Shown here piece after piece: positions 1 through 10,191 of a DNA stretch of 20,470 nucleotides. The stretch is from Apostichopus californicus (taxonomy: Eukaryota > Echinodermata > Holothuroidea > Aspidochirotida > Stichopodidae): contig JAIPMN010007223.1 of NCBI GenBank assembly GCA_020650975.1, positions 1 to 20,470 of the forward strand. Direction: 5' to 3'. Position numbers and translations under genes: made by a program. Numbering within the stretch: position 1 is the first letter of the stretch; each line of letters starts with the position of its first letter. A model generated the notes under the pieces. That model ran no database searches, was not told the DNA's origin, and saw nothing but the letters and a program-made list of their open reading frames with translations.

Positions 1-803
1 ACTGACAGGTCCCAATTTTTTTTTCAGTTCAGGAAGGGATCTTGGTAATAGATGTATGTAAACATTAATAATACTAGTTCCAGGAGGCAGTTTAACATTC
101 ACGAGCAGCAAGTAATACTCAGCTGGACGTCGCAAACCGAACACGGTTTTGTTATTTACGACACAAACTGAACCGTCTCCTCTTTTCCTTTATGACCGGG
201 TGCTATTTATGACCTTCCTTCTATCAATCGTTAGACCGTTTTAATTTTGAAACATGGGACTGCGGTTATTGAAATACACGTTTGGAACATGACGATAATC
301 ACAACTATTCTATAAAGCTAGATAAATGTTGTATCAGCAGTGATATGGGATATTGCCACATTGATGCAATGTGTGGGCAGAGTGGTGCTCAGCTAACAGG
401 CTGACCAGGAACTTAAAGAGGTAGAGAAAGGGCAGAAACGGGGGAGGGTGGAGGGGGAATTACAGGTAACTTAGGGGAGAGAAAGAGAAGCATGGGCTAG
501 AAAAAGGGTAATCTAGAGGTATGGGAGGAGGGGGAAGGAGGAGGGAGAGAAGTTTGGAAAGTCTTCATCCAACATTCTTGTAATTTCTTCTTCTTCTTGT
601 CTATAATATTTCCCTCAATTTTTTCGGCTATGAAAGCTCACTGAATATTCTTAGGAAGATGTTCAGTGTTACAAGGCTACCATTAGAAACAATGCCTGCA
701 TGCATACATTATGCCCGTTCATTAGTAACGGAAGACAGGCCAGGAAATGATTATACAGTTTTAAATTTTCCACAAAATAGATGAAAGTAAACCATGTACT
801 TAC
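1..803. other. Left end: no resolved gene
   Basis: This should be intron, or intron plus final exon, of the minus-strand gene. I found no acceptor-frame pair compatible with the phase 1 exit of the exon at 804. Besides the purine-rich tract at 418-560 there is only unique AT-rich sequence. Confidence 0.4.
418..560. repeat. Long purine-rich tract
   Basis: Mostly A/G for about 140 bp, including gggggagggtggaggggg and ggaggagggggaaggaggag. On the minus strand, the strand of the main gene, it is a pyrimidine tract that could belong to an intron or 3' UTR. Confidence 0.7.
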
Positions 804-869
804 CTTTATCTTCTTCTGTTTCTCCATCTTTCTCGTCTCTTCTTCTTGTTTCAAGTCCATACTCCTCAT
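804..869 (-). CDS. Short 66-nt exon continuing the minus-strand gene
   Basis: The acceptor (atttccaaacag) lies just above 869 and the donor G|gtaagtac just below 804. Two frames are open. The upstream exon leaves in phase 1, which selects the frame reading YEEYGLETRRRDEKDGETEE and ending DK, with the first codon split (T+AT). This gives a very charged segment in keeping with the acidic tail. The exon leaves in phase 1 again, so reading continues further left. The alternative frame (MRSMDLKQEEETRKMEKQKK) would be used only if a different exon precedes it. The next exon is not resolved. A frame with EEEITRMLDEDF near 540-600 looks like an acidic tail, but it lacks a good acceptor and is in the wrong phase, so the gene may continue beyond base 1. 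Confidence 0.6.
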
Positions 870-1616
870 CTGTTTGGAAATGATAATATGATGGAGGAAG
901 TGATTACAGAGATCTTTGGTGATAACTAAATAATCATCTTTACAAAGGAAATACAAAGTCTTTTTATTGCCAACTACAACTTTTGACTGTTTGAAACTTC
1001 ACTCAATTCAGCTGAAAATTGGGAGGAAGGGTGTTAAGTTGGGTGGGAGGGGGGGGGGGGAGAAAGAGAGTCTGTCAATACCAATACCAATAATAGCTTA
1101 ACAATTACTAACAGAATTATTGCAAGATGTGCTATATAATCTGGAATCTAATTATGGTGCACTTTGGTGAATTTCATGATTTTATCAAAGCAATTGCATC
1201 ATGTGATTCACTTAAAGTGTGCTAGAAAAATCTTTCAACGTTTTTTTTCAAGCATGTGAAGTCAAAAAGATGATGAAACTTTGTAAACACTAGGTAGGTG
1301 CAGATCGTCTCATAATTTGGGGGGGGGGGTTATGTATTTTGAAATAGCTCCACTGTTATTTCTTGTGACTAATACAAAGAATGAAGAAATTTCCCTTTTT
1401 AATTATTCTTTCCACACAGGTCTTTATGTTGGTTATATATTTATTATAAAATCAGACAGTAATTTATAACTCCATAAAGACCAACTGTTAGAATGTCAGA
1501 TTTTTTCCACTTATGAAAGTATTAAACTGTGCCATTATAGATCCCAAAATGGCATCATTTTCAGGCACAGATATTTCTACAGAAATTGTGCAGTTTTATC
1601 AAAAATTTATTGAAAC

Positions 1617-1620
<4 letters not shown>

Positions 1621-1657
<37 letters not shown>
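1621..1657. repeat. (TA)n microsatellite
   Basis: About 18 uninterrupted TA units lie within an intergenic or 3' flanking AT-rich stretch. The sequence is fully self-complementary and prone to length change. Confidence 0.97.
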
Positions 1658-1662
<5 letters not shown>

Positions 1663-1819
1663 TACAGTTAACACACTGCAATACTAGAATAACAACACTT
1701 TGTGGAATTAATTACTGACTGAGTAAATAAACTTCTAGTCCAAAGTCTTTAAGTACACCATAAATCACCTCACCATGCTACCTAAAAATTGCACATTTGT
1801 TTTCTTTGTGCAACTTAGG

Positions 1820-1893
1820 TAAGGGAAGGGAGGGGGAGGAGAGGGGAGGAGGAGGCCAGGGGGGCAGGAAGGGGAGGAGGAGGGGAGGGGGAC
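1820..1893. repeat. G-rich polypurine tract, quadruplex-prone
   Basis: Almost pure G/A sequence with many runs of three to six G's (agggggaggagaggggagg and similar). It satisfies the usual four-run rule for a G-quadruplex on the plus strand and could also form a triplex. The short frame across it is not a gene. Confidence 0.8.
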
Positions 1894-2395
1894 AATTATC
1901 TATTCTTCCTCCTTTATTGCCATGCCATGCAAGTTACTTTGCCTTCTGGCCTTCCATCAAGCTACTGTATGTTGTGATATAAATTAACATGTACATCCAT
2001 AGTTCATACAGCCACAGTATAAGGAGTCTAATCCGAGGACAATATCATATCATTTTTTCACATTACAGTGGTTCCAAAGTAGGAATAAGGTCAAGGGAAT
2101 CAGTTCTCTTTCTTCAAAGTAAGAATTCTTGAAATAACTGTATGATTTGTTCAATATTATTAAGTTATGAACTAATGAACTCTTGAGATGAAGATAAATA
2201 TTCATAATAGTATAGAACATGCCACTACATTCCTCATTCATATATATATATATCAATTCAAATATAAATACATCAAAACCGTAAAGAATGCAAATGGGGT
2301 AATACTGGTAGTGCGGGATGCATCACAAAGATGTATGTGATAGAAGAAGGTAGAGAGCGTGCAGCAAAATATGAAAATAAAGAAGGTTTATAAAA

Positions 2396-2995
2396 CTAGA
2401 ACAACAATAATATCAACAACAACACATGAAAGGATAGCATACTGAAGCAATCACAGATTAAGCCAATGATACAAACAACAACAATAACAACATCAACAAC
2501 AAGAGATGAAAGGATAGCATACTGCAACAATCCCAGATCAAGCCAAATGAGACACACAACAATAATAACAACAACAACAACAAGAGATGAAAGGATAACA
2601 TACTGCAGCAATCACAGATCAGGCCAATGAGACACACAACAATAACAACATCAACAACATCAACAACAAGAGATGAAAGGATAACATACTGCAGCAATCA
2701 CAGATCAGGCCAATGAGACACACAATAACAACAACAACAACAGCAACAAGAGATGAAAGGATAGCATACTACAGCAATCACAGATCAAGCCAAATGAGTC
2801 ACACAACAACAACAACAACAACAACATCAACTACAAGAGATGAAAGGATAGAATACTGCAGCAATCACAGATCAAGCCAAATGAGACACAACAACAACAA
2901 CAACAAAAACAACAACATCATCAACAAGAGATGAAAGGATAGCATACTGCAACAATACTGCAGCAAGCCAAATGAGACACACTACAACAATAACA
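2396..2995. repeat. Minisatellite: about 80-bp unit with an expandable AAC spacer
   Basis: A conserved block (atgaaaggatagcatactg, then cagcaatcacagatcaagcc and aatgagacacac) recurs with starts at about 2426, 2506, 2587, 2673, 2753, 2840 and 2931. Spacing is 80-91 bp. Length varies because each unit carries an (AAC)n or (CAACAT)n run of different size. A decayed eighth copy sits near 3080-3135. Long open frames here on both strands are by-products of the AAC runs and are not genes. Confidence 0.95.
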
Positions 2996-3689
2996 GCAAC
3001 AATAATAATAATTAGCTAAAACACAATGGGTTGAGGTAAATGGTTTATATGTACACCATCAACAATACCCAAACTCAGAAGGATAGAGAAATGCAACAGT
3101 AATACTGCAGTTCAAGTCCAACGCAACACACATCAATAAGCTAGCTTGGAGTTATAACATTGAGGGATATTGAGCAATAGGTCAAAAGATCAATCTATTA
3201 CAGTACAAGACTTTTGGTAATAGACCATGATATTTACGTGAGCTTACTCTATGCAGTTATGTTTGTACACTTAAGTGTTTCTGGAAAACGTACAACTGTG
3301 GTAGTGTATGTAACTTTTATTATGCAAATGATATGCAAATTAAGTGTTCAGTGGCATGTGTGGCGGGTTATTATGATTGAGCAACTATGTATTTCCTTAA
3401 ATTGCTAGGTATTATATTTTGCTCGTTATCAACAAAAGGTGTTCTTTTGTTCATAGATTTGTTGTTTCTTTCTATTAAGGTCTTGATATATATCTGTTCA
3501 ATTATCTCTTTCGAGATCCGGCTTTAGGAATCACAAATGATTTCGAGTTGGTTAGAATCATGTTTGATCTCTAGAGTAAGGCAAATAAGTCACCAAAGCA
3601 GAACTAGTATTGTTCGATACAGGTGACAAACACCTACAGTGGAATTACACCCTTCCTAACCGGTTTCAAACGTCTGGACATACAATCAG

Positions 3690-3775
3690 CGTCCATAGCC
3701 TAGTGGTTAGGGAGTTTTCACATGTCACTCTTTACGATTTAGCGATCTTTTTGATCGATTCCGATGATGAGAAGT
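3690..3775 (+). repeat. Possible tRNA-derived SINE head
   Basis: TAGCCTAGTGG at 3696-3706 matches the RNA polymerase III A box. A degenerate B box (gatcgattcc) lies at 3753-3762, at a spacing expected for a tRNA-like gene with a long variable arm. No cloverleaf is preserved, so this is not a working tRNA. The open frame spanning it (about 3610-3816) is not considered a gene. Confidence 0.45.
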
Positions 3776-4033
3776 CGCTAAAGGGAATGATGATCGTAGC
3801 CAATTTACGATACTGATCTTTACTTGCTGTCCAACAACTATTTTCCTTCTTGTATATTACACTGACCAGGCACCAAGCATGAAGCTACAATCACAATTTC
3901 AATATTGACAAATCATATAACTTCCCTGGCGGTTACACTTCTACCAAGTTTTCTACTTTTATTGATGCACTGAAATCTCAAAATCAACTGGTATAGAAAT
4001 TTCTGTCATGATATCTACCAAACGTCAGATCAA

Positions 4034-4120
4034 TGTTACACCTTAAAGGGTGTGAAGACTCGCGCAAAAAGAAACGTCTAATGCCGGTAATCTGACCTAG
4101 TTTCTAAAAGAGGTGTAACA
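4034..4120. repeat. Small inverted-repeat element (MITE-like)
   Basis: TGTTACACCT (4034-4043) and its exact reverse complement AGGTGTAACA (4111-4120) bound an 87-bp core. The core contains taaagggtgtgaagactcgc and a CpG-richer patch (aaacgtctaatgccgg). I see no clear target-site duplication. The core wording looks like a dispersed repeat, but that needs a genome-wide search. Confidence 0.4.
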
Positions 4121-4430
4121 GAAGTGTTAGACACCACCATCGATCCCAGAAAATACACACACAGCTTGCTACCGTTGGTAACTAGACACTAGTGTACAGT
4201 CAGTACATACAGCTGCGGTCAATACCCACAGCACAGTGTACAAACGATACAGCGATGGACATCTCAGGTCCAGCTAAAGATAACAAGGTATCACGTTTCA
4301 GTACTGTCTGCATTTTGTAGCGACACGAACAAAACGTCACTTGCAAGCAACAGAAAGTTAACTTTTTCAGATGGCCCCAGCCGGTTTGGGGCGAGTCTTC
4401 AATGCCTTTAATCACAAAATCCTTCAGATC

Positions 4431-4478
4431 CTCCCCCACCCCCCTCCCCCTCCCCCTCCACCATCCCTTTCCCTGCCA
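4431..4478. repeat. C-rich tract, quadruplex-prone on the minus strand
   Basis: Runs such as cccccacccccctccccctc give several G-runs of five on the minus strand. A related C-rich tract lies at 14998-15050 and contains ccctacccctgaccctaa, which is only loosely telomere-like. Confidence 0.7.
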
Positions 4479-4565
4479 TTCTGTATTGTACTGTGCAACT
4501 GCAAACGTAACATCTAAGCAGCAATATGTTAAAAATGTCCCGTCTAAATTATATCATTGTTGCCT

Positions 4566-4602
4566 AATATTATATTATATTATATTATATAATAATATAA
4601 TA
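4566..4602. repeat. (TATAT)n-type AT microsatellite
   Basis: Repeated attatattatatt words form a nearly self-complementary AT tract. Confidence 0.85.
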
Positions 4603-4799
4603 TTCATATTCTCTTCATTTTGTTTTCTGTTGCAGTAATTTTGTTGCCATGATTGACCAATAAAAGCTGCGTTTTTGTCATTTTTCCATGTTTTCATCTC
4701 TCCTACAATATGTGAAATAATGTTACTGTGACTATACATTTAAACTTATACCATCTTGATGTTTAAATGGAGGACAAACTGTAATGTACATGCAAACGG

Positions 4800-4911
4800 A
4801 GTCAGGGCATTGACCGAAGAGATCCGGTCGTGGAGGGCGCACAGAAGGTTACTAGTTCACTCTTGACACGGTAGAACAAGAGTGCTGAGGTTGTGAGGTT
4901 GTGAGGAGACA
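4800..4911 (+). repeat. Possible 5'-truncated SINE or non-coding first exon
   Basis: A GC-rich block contains ggttactagttcactcttga, similar to the B-box region of tRNA-derived SINEs, preceded by gatccggtcgtggagggcgc. No A box is visible. The block ends GGAGACAG|gtaagcgagg, a good plus-strand donor, so a non-coding first exon is an alternative. Reading frames across it are closed. Confidence 0.3.
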
Positions 4912-5258
4912 GGTAAGCGAGGAGCGGAGGTAAATATGCAGACATATGCAGGATGGAACAGATGGAAAATAAAAATATATATATTTACCTTATCTCCTTT
5001 CTTATTATTTTGTATTCTCTTCTTTGCTGGAAGAAGGGGGGTGGGAGGGAAGTAGGGAGGATGGTTTGTAGGAAGAAGCTAGGTTTTAAACGAAATGGGG
5101 AGTACAAAAGACTCTGTTCCACACAATGACACAAACACACTTATATCACTTTATCAACCATACTCTTACAAGTGAAACACAGAAACGGACAAGAGCGGGA
5201 AGATTCCTGCTCTGAAGATAAAAACGGACGAACCTTTCTTTCCAAACCCGTCGCTGTG

Positions 5259-5294
5259 GCGACGGCGACCACGACGACGACGATGATGATGATG
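5259..5294. repeat. (GAC/GAT)n trinucleotide repeat
   Basis: A run of gacgacgacgatgatgatga type units is bounded by CpG-rich sequence. Open frames on both strands across it are repeat artefacts; no splice sites frame it convincingly. Confidence 0.85.
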
Positions 5295-5599
5295 GGGGAG
5301 ATTTTACGAGACTCCAGTGCTGTCTCTAACATGATGTTAATAATGCTTTACACACTGCAGGAGGTACATTACCAACCCGGGCAGACAACCTGTGTAGACA
5401 TGCGATGAAAATGGCATGTTAGTGTGGTGCAAGTTCAGTATGTGCATTTTAAATGGCATAGCTCTGCAAAGTAGATGAGCCACAAAGTTGGTGGTCAGAT
5501 TGGTAGGATGGAACTGCCAGCGCTGCTGTTATATATATATATTGATAATAATTGGCATACATGCTATGTTAGTGTAGTGCCCAACACCTCAACCAAGTG

Positions 5600-5665
5600 G
5601 TACATCTGTCTGTGTGTGAGTGTGTGTGTGTATATATATATTATATACACACATATAGTAAGATA
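5600..5665. repeat. (GT)n/(TA)n compound microsatellite
   Basis: gtgtgtgagtgtgtgtgtgt passes into tatatatatattatatacac. It lies just past the donor of the 5732-6245 exon, in the downstream intron of the minus-strand gene. Confidence 0.85.
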
Positions 5666-5731
5666 TGATATAGTAAGATATATATCACACAGTGTGGTGT
5701 GGTGGTACAGCATCCTATCGCCAGTACTCAC

Positions 5732-6245
5732 ACAAGGTCTGATCGGTGAGGTCGGCCAACGATCGGCTCAGCAAAGAATTGGGGGAGTCTAGATCCGGTG
5801 GGAGGAGTGCGTAGAGGTCCGAGTCGGCTAGCTTGTCTTGTAGATTAGGCTCGTAGTCGTCCTCCAGGAGGGCATCGCTCTCCGAGCTGAGGGAATCGGC
5901 AGGCGCGTCGGACTCGGGCGATCTGTCGGTCTTTTGAGACGAATCCGAGGATCTCCTCTTTAAAATCTCGTGAGTCTTTGTGGCGGTCTCGAGACCGGAC
6001 TGGACTAGAAAATCCTGAATTCTTACGAGGGTCTCGTCGAAAGACCCCGTCACGCCGACTATCCCTTCGGCTTTGCGGTTATTGTTTACTTCGGAGGTTA
6101 AGAGAAGCAGTTCTTTGCTGACGCCGAGGTCATCCCCTTTCAATAGGATCCCCGGGTCCCCGTTACCCTGCGGTAATTTCCGGACCTGGATGGCACCTAG
6201 TGGAATGTGGCCTCGTGAGAGTGAACCTGAATCTGTCGCGTTTAT
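5732..6245 (-). CDS. Long internal exon of the same minus-strand gene (acidic, Leu-rich)
   Basis: The acceptor is a pyrimidine run ending ccacaacag at 6246 and the donor is TTGT|gtgagtact. The exon is 514 nt, entering in phase 0 and leaving in phase 1, with about 171 codons and no stop. It starts INATDSGSLSRGHIPLGA, followed by IQVRKLPQG. Then come ILLKGDDLGVSKELLLLTSE, a possible amphipathic helix (FDETLVRIQDFLVQSGLE) and a basic point (ILKRRSS). A Ser/Asp/Glu-rich tail follows (SPESDAPADSLSSESDALLE) and ends SLLSRSLADLTDQTL. GC content is well above the flanks. GHIPLGAIQV followed by ILLKG resembles the P-L-x-x-x-Q-V then Q-L-K-G order I recall in vertebrate AVEN, which also ends acidic. 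Phase 0 entry matches the phase 0 exit of the exon at 15720, but further exons may lie in the 9.5 kb between them. Acidic Ser clusters suggest kinase sites (inference). Confidence 0.8.
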
Positions 6246-7242
6246 CTGTTGTGGAAAAAAAAAGAGACAGATATATACATCAGTATATTATAAGCTGCAT
6301 TATGACTTTGTATCATTCTACAAGAAAGAAGTGTATATCTACCCTTCAATACAGACAGGGTTGGCAATTTTTTTATCATTCTCTTATTATTATTTTTTTT
6401 CTTTGAATAGACATAAATTAAATTTGATATATATCAGACTTTTGACATTTCCATCTTTTTTTTTTTTTTAAATTTCAATCCCAAGTTATATTTGTCATGA
6501 ATACATTTGAGAGAGTACACCTGAGTACCTGTAGGTCAATGGTTTCTTGTGCTACGGTACCCACAGAATACATATGTACTTATTTATCAAAGGTTACATT
6601 TCAATGTACATACATAATTAAGTTGTTACATAAAACCAAAGCCTTTTCATTTCATTTTTACTGCTTTGTCATTGTGTAACATCAAACATGATTCCACAAT
6701 GTACTATTTTAAATAACATCAAATGAATGAAATTTTGAAAAATATGAGTTTGGTTCTTGTGAATTAAATAATTTATGATTGAAATGATACTAGATTGTAT
6801 TAAACAAAGACATATAAATGAGTTACTTTACTATAGGATATTATTATGGACTAGGATTATTGAAAACCATATCAATTTCAACTCAAAAAGCTGCTTTAAT
6901 AATAAAAATGAAAGCCAAGAAAAGAACAAAAGAATTATCAACATAGCATAGCTCCTGTAGAGATCTTCGTTTATGTATGTCGCATATATGTTAATCATTT
7001 TTCTACGATGACATTCTCTGCAAAGTGCACGATTGAATGCTAAAGGTTATTAAAGAGAGCTTACAGTAAATTAAAACGAGTAAAGATTCTTTCTTCTTAT
7101 TAAATTGACCTATAGGCTATATATATACCTAACAATAACTAGCTATTAAGCACAGAGCCCCAAACCAGAAGACACATGCACATGTAATCAGTTGAAAGGA
7201 TCAAGCTTGTTTATGTACACACAACTCCCCGCCGAGGTCCAA

Positions 7243-7250
7243 TGACGTCA
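7243..7250. promoter_or_regulatory. Full CRE palindrome TGACGTCA
   Basis: A perfect 8-bp cAMP response element sits at the left edge of the 325-bp duplication. The second copy retains only the cgtca half because its left flank differs. An 8-mer can occur by chance in 20 kb of sequence, so function is only a possibility. Confidence 0.25.
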
Positions 7251-7888
7251 GTCTACAAACGAGATGCTATCGTTTACTAAGAGGAAAACAATTTTGAAAT
7301 ATACATAGTACAAGTTAATTAAGGATTTGAGAATTAAGTATTCCTGGTACTGAAAGACTTTAAGTAAATAATTAAACAACATTACAGTGTAAACAAGCTT
7401 TCATGTAATCAAGATTGAAGGTAGATACAAGGTTAGGGAAACAGGATTCTAAACTTTTTCACGTGTCAATTTTATACACAATGACCATTTTATACACAGT
7501 ATTCGGTGTACATGTGTTTATGAGACTTGACATGAACAGTACTGTCAGGATTGAAAATTTTGGCTATTCACGTCAGTCTAAAAGAGATGCTATCGTTTAC
7601 TAAGAGGAAAACAATTTTGAATATATACATAGTACAGGTTAATTGAGAATTAAGTATTCCTGGTACAGAAAGACTTTAAGTAAATAATTAAACAACATTA
7701 CAGTATAAACAAGCTTTCATGTAATCAAGATTGAAGGTAGATACAAGGTAAGGGAAACAGGATTCTAAACTTTTTCACGTGTCAATTTTATACACAATGA
7801 CCATTTTATACATTGTATTCTGTATACATGTGTTTATGAGACTTGACTTTGAACAGTACAGTCAGGATGGAAAATTTTGGCTATTCAC
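7246..7888. repeat. Two-copy tandem duplication, unit about 325 bp
   Basis: Copy 1 runs from about 7246 to 7570 and copy 2 from 7571 to 7888. Both begin cgtcagtct, and both end ttttggctattcac. Identity is high, with one deletion of about 8-9 bp in copy 2 (gttaattgagaattaag against gttaattaaggatttgag). Each copy has an E-box CACGTG (7460 and 7776). The block lies in the large intron; the short open frame within it is not a gene. Confidence 0.93.
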
Positions 7889-9284
7889 TGGCTTTTAAAT
7901 GCCAGCCATCAAATGTGACTGGTTTGGTTAATGTAAAATATAATGGTTTCAAAGACACATTGTAATCAGAGAGCAGAAGATGTCATGCATCTCATAGGCA
8001 GGGTACAAAATATTAATGACCATGTCCGTACAGCAAGACTTAAAACAAAATAAATTCTTTCATTTGTTCACTGGTTTGTTGATTCACTTATTTATTTCTG
8101 AAATGTGTTTTCATTATATGGCATAATTTTAATAGTGATGTTCAATTTTGCATAGCAGATTTGAGGGCTCTGAGTTCATCTAAATATACAGTACTAGTCT
8201 ATGATTCAATAATTATTACAAGCTGCTACACTATACATATTTGCACTTACAAGTATAAAACAAGCTGACCATTTTGCACATGTAGCATTTTGCTATGAGA
8301 TACTGTGAGTGCCAGTGGAAATCATGAGTTGCTGTATGTATCACATTAATATATATATGTTAAACTTATATGTTTTGCGTTTCTTTTTTTTTCTATATCT
8401 CCTTTATTTTTTATTTATGAAGAAAAAAAATTGAATTACAAGTTTGCTTTACATACTGTAGTCAGTAGTTTATGACTCGTTACCGTTAAACATGACCATG
8501 AAATTTCTCATTTCGTGCAACCCCAAAATTAATCCTAAGTGTGTTACATTTGCCTCGGCCAAAACACACACAAACATGTTTTATACATGTACAGTATGTA
8601 TGGTACTGTAGGATGTTTTTACATATAAATTTGCTCTGTTATATTATTCAGTGAAACCTCTGTGGAATTTCTCTGTGACCCATTCCCTAATGTTTGTCAA
8701 TGTAATATCCATCAACTTTCCACAATAAAAGTCACACAGAAAATAAAACATATATTCAAAGCCCCCTCAATACACTGTACTAAGCTTGTCTAAGGTTATT
8801 CAGCAATGCCATCAAAAATTTGCAGCTAACACCAATCCAAGAAAATCTGTATGGTAGCATGTATGTTACCGTACAGGTATATGTACTATATAACTATATA
8901 TCTATGTAATTGCATTTTAACTTAGTCGTGAAATATATACCAAAATGGACTTTAAACTGGAAACCAAAGTAATTTATTTACAAAGCATACTGTTAATATC
9001 TCATTGGGTTTTGAAATTCACATAAGTACAGTGTAATTAATAAAAGTACTTTACTGTACTGCACAGCTACTGGGTCATAGTACACTTATTCATCAATTTC
9101 CAAGTAATCTGGATACAGTGTGTACTGTACTGTTTCTGTATGTGTATATATGTAAATACCGCAGGCAGGTCAAAACAGTTTTACACATCTTCCTAGTCTT
9201 GCAGTTAGGGCTTGTACAACGTTTGTAACAAAGACACTGTAGGTAGAGTGAGTTAGTGCTGTAATATGTTTACAGTGCTGTGTA

Positions 9285-9491
9285 TCACCCCAAGACAACG
9301 GTTTGGCGGTTTAGCACTGTAGCCGTCTCACGCTCATCTGATGAAGATAGACATTCCTGAGCGGCTTGCTCATCCTGCAGCCTGGGCTTGGGAAACGAGA
9401 ATCGGTCAAACAAAGGTGCTACTAATGATGCCGTCGTCCTATAGATGAGAACAGCCGATGCGGCATTGATGTGATTAATGGTATCTACACA
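9285..9491 (-). other. GC-rich open frame, possible exon or repeat remnant
   Basis: In an AT-rich intron this 207-nt stretch is noticeably richer in GC and open on the minus strand for 68 codons to a TGA at 9285-9287. It includes INAASAVLIYRTTASLVAPL, then FDRFSFPKPRLQDEQAAQ and SSSDERETATVLNRQTVVLG. Acceptor-like sequences exist inside it (ctgttctcatctatag, and cccaggctgcag before GATGAG), and a donor-like cgtgagacg lies within. It could be an extra exon of the RGG gene, a transposon fragment, or a SINE read in a lucky frame. The phases from the two flanking exons do not demand it. I do not recognise the protein. Confidence 0.3.
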
Positions 9492-10171
9492 CTACGTACA
9501 GCACCCTCATACATCAGGCATACATATGTATACAATAGATCAGTTTGTCTGTTGTCATTAGAATTACTGTATGAATTTCATTATTAGCTAGTAGCTACTT
9601 AATCTACCAACAGAAGGAAAACATTGTACAATCTGTGGTATCTAGTGTAGATAGAAATGTATTAATGTAATCTTGCATTAATATAAATGTCTTTGTGTTA
9701 CTAGCATATATAAATCATTCCACGTACACAATCCCGATAATTATCTTCTGTGTGATGGATGCCTGACCTCATCGATCACATGTTATGTACACTAAGTGGA
9801 GATACGTTTAGACATGTGTGATTTCAGGTAAATGCTAGCAGACATTTAGTCTAGTTTGCACAGTGCTAGTGTGTTGTATATTTACAGTACATCTGTGTGT
9901 GATTTTCTTGGCATTCTGAATTACACACTCCCGCTGACATGTCAGCATGCAGCTCTGGTAACTGCAGCAAACAAAAAGTATGATATAATATTTAAGGTTT
10001 ATATCAAGATTTTCAACATGGCTATTTTTCTGCATATTTTATAAATCATCTCTAACTTATGTTGGTGCATATCATATTTTATGCAAAAATTGCCAGTTTT
10101 TGAGAGATAGCTACTCGGATTTAAATCGATTTGGAATTTTATCCGGGGAAAGTAGATTGTGGAGAACTGTT

Positions 10172-10191
10172 GCCTGTATCTTGATACAGGC
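10172..10191. repeat. Perfect 9-bp hairpin
   Basis: GCCTGTATC, a TT loop and GATACAGGC form a 20-base palindrome. It may be the edge of a repeat element or chance. It does not match the histone 3' stem-loop. Confidence 0.6.

Larger units (their letters stand above)
870..5731. other. Intron of the minus-strand gene, repeat-filled
   Basis: If the phase join between the exons at 5732 and 869 is right, these 4.9 kb are intron. It holds the homopolymers, TA repeat, G-rich tract, minisatellite, possible SINEs and inverted repeat listed separately. No other exon with paired splice sites is evident. Other open frames here are short and start at non-ATG codons. Confidence 0.45.

Noticed and set aside
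2396..2934. Open frames of 68-79 codons with poly-Thr, poly-Leu or poly-Val character
   Set aside because: They are translations of the AAC-rich minisatellite on both strands.
3690..3775. Functional tRNA gene
   Set aside because: The A box is good, but the B box is degenerate and no acceptor-stem pairing is visible.
3610..3816. 68-codon plus frame
   Set aside because: It starts at TTG and crosses an A-box/B-box pair, which explains the sequence better as a SINE head.
5141..5408. Hydrophobic minus frame (IIIIVVVVVAVA) and its plus-strand counterpart
   Set aside because: They come from the GAC/GAT trinucleotide repeat. No credible splice sites surround them, so a membrane segment is not supported.
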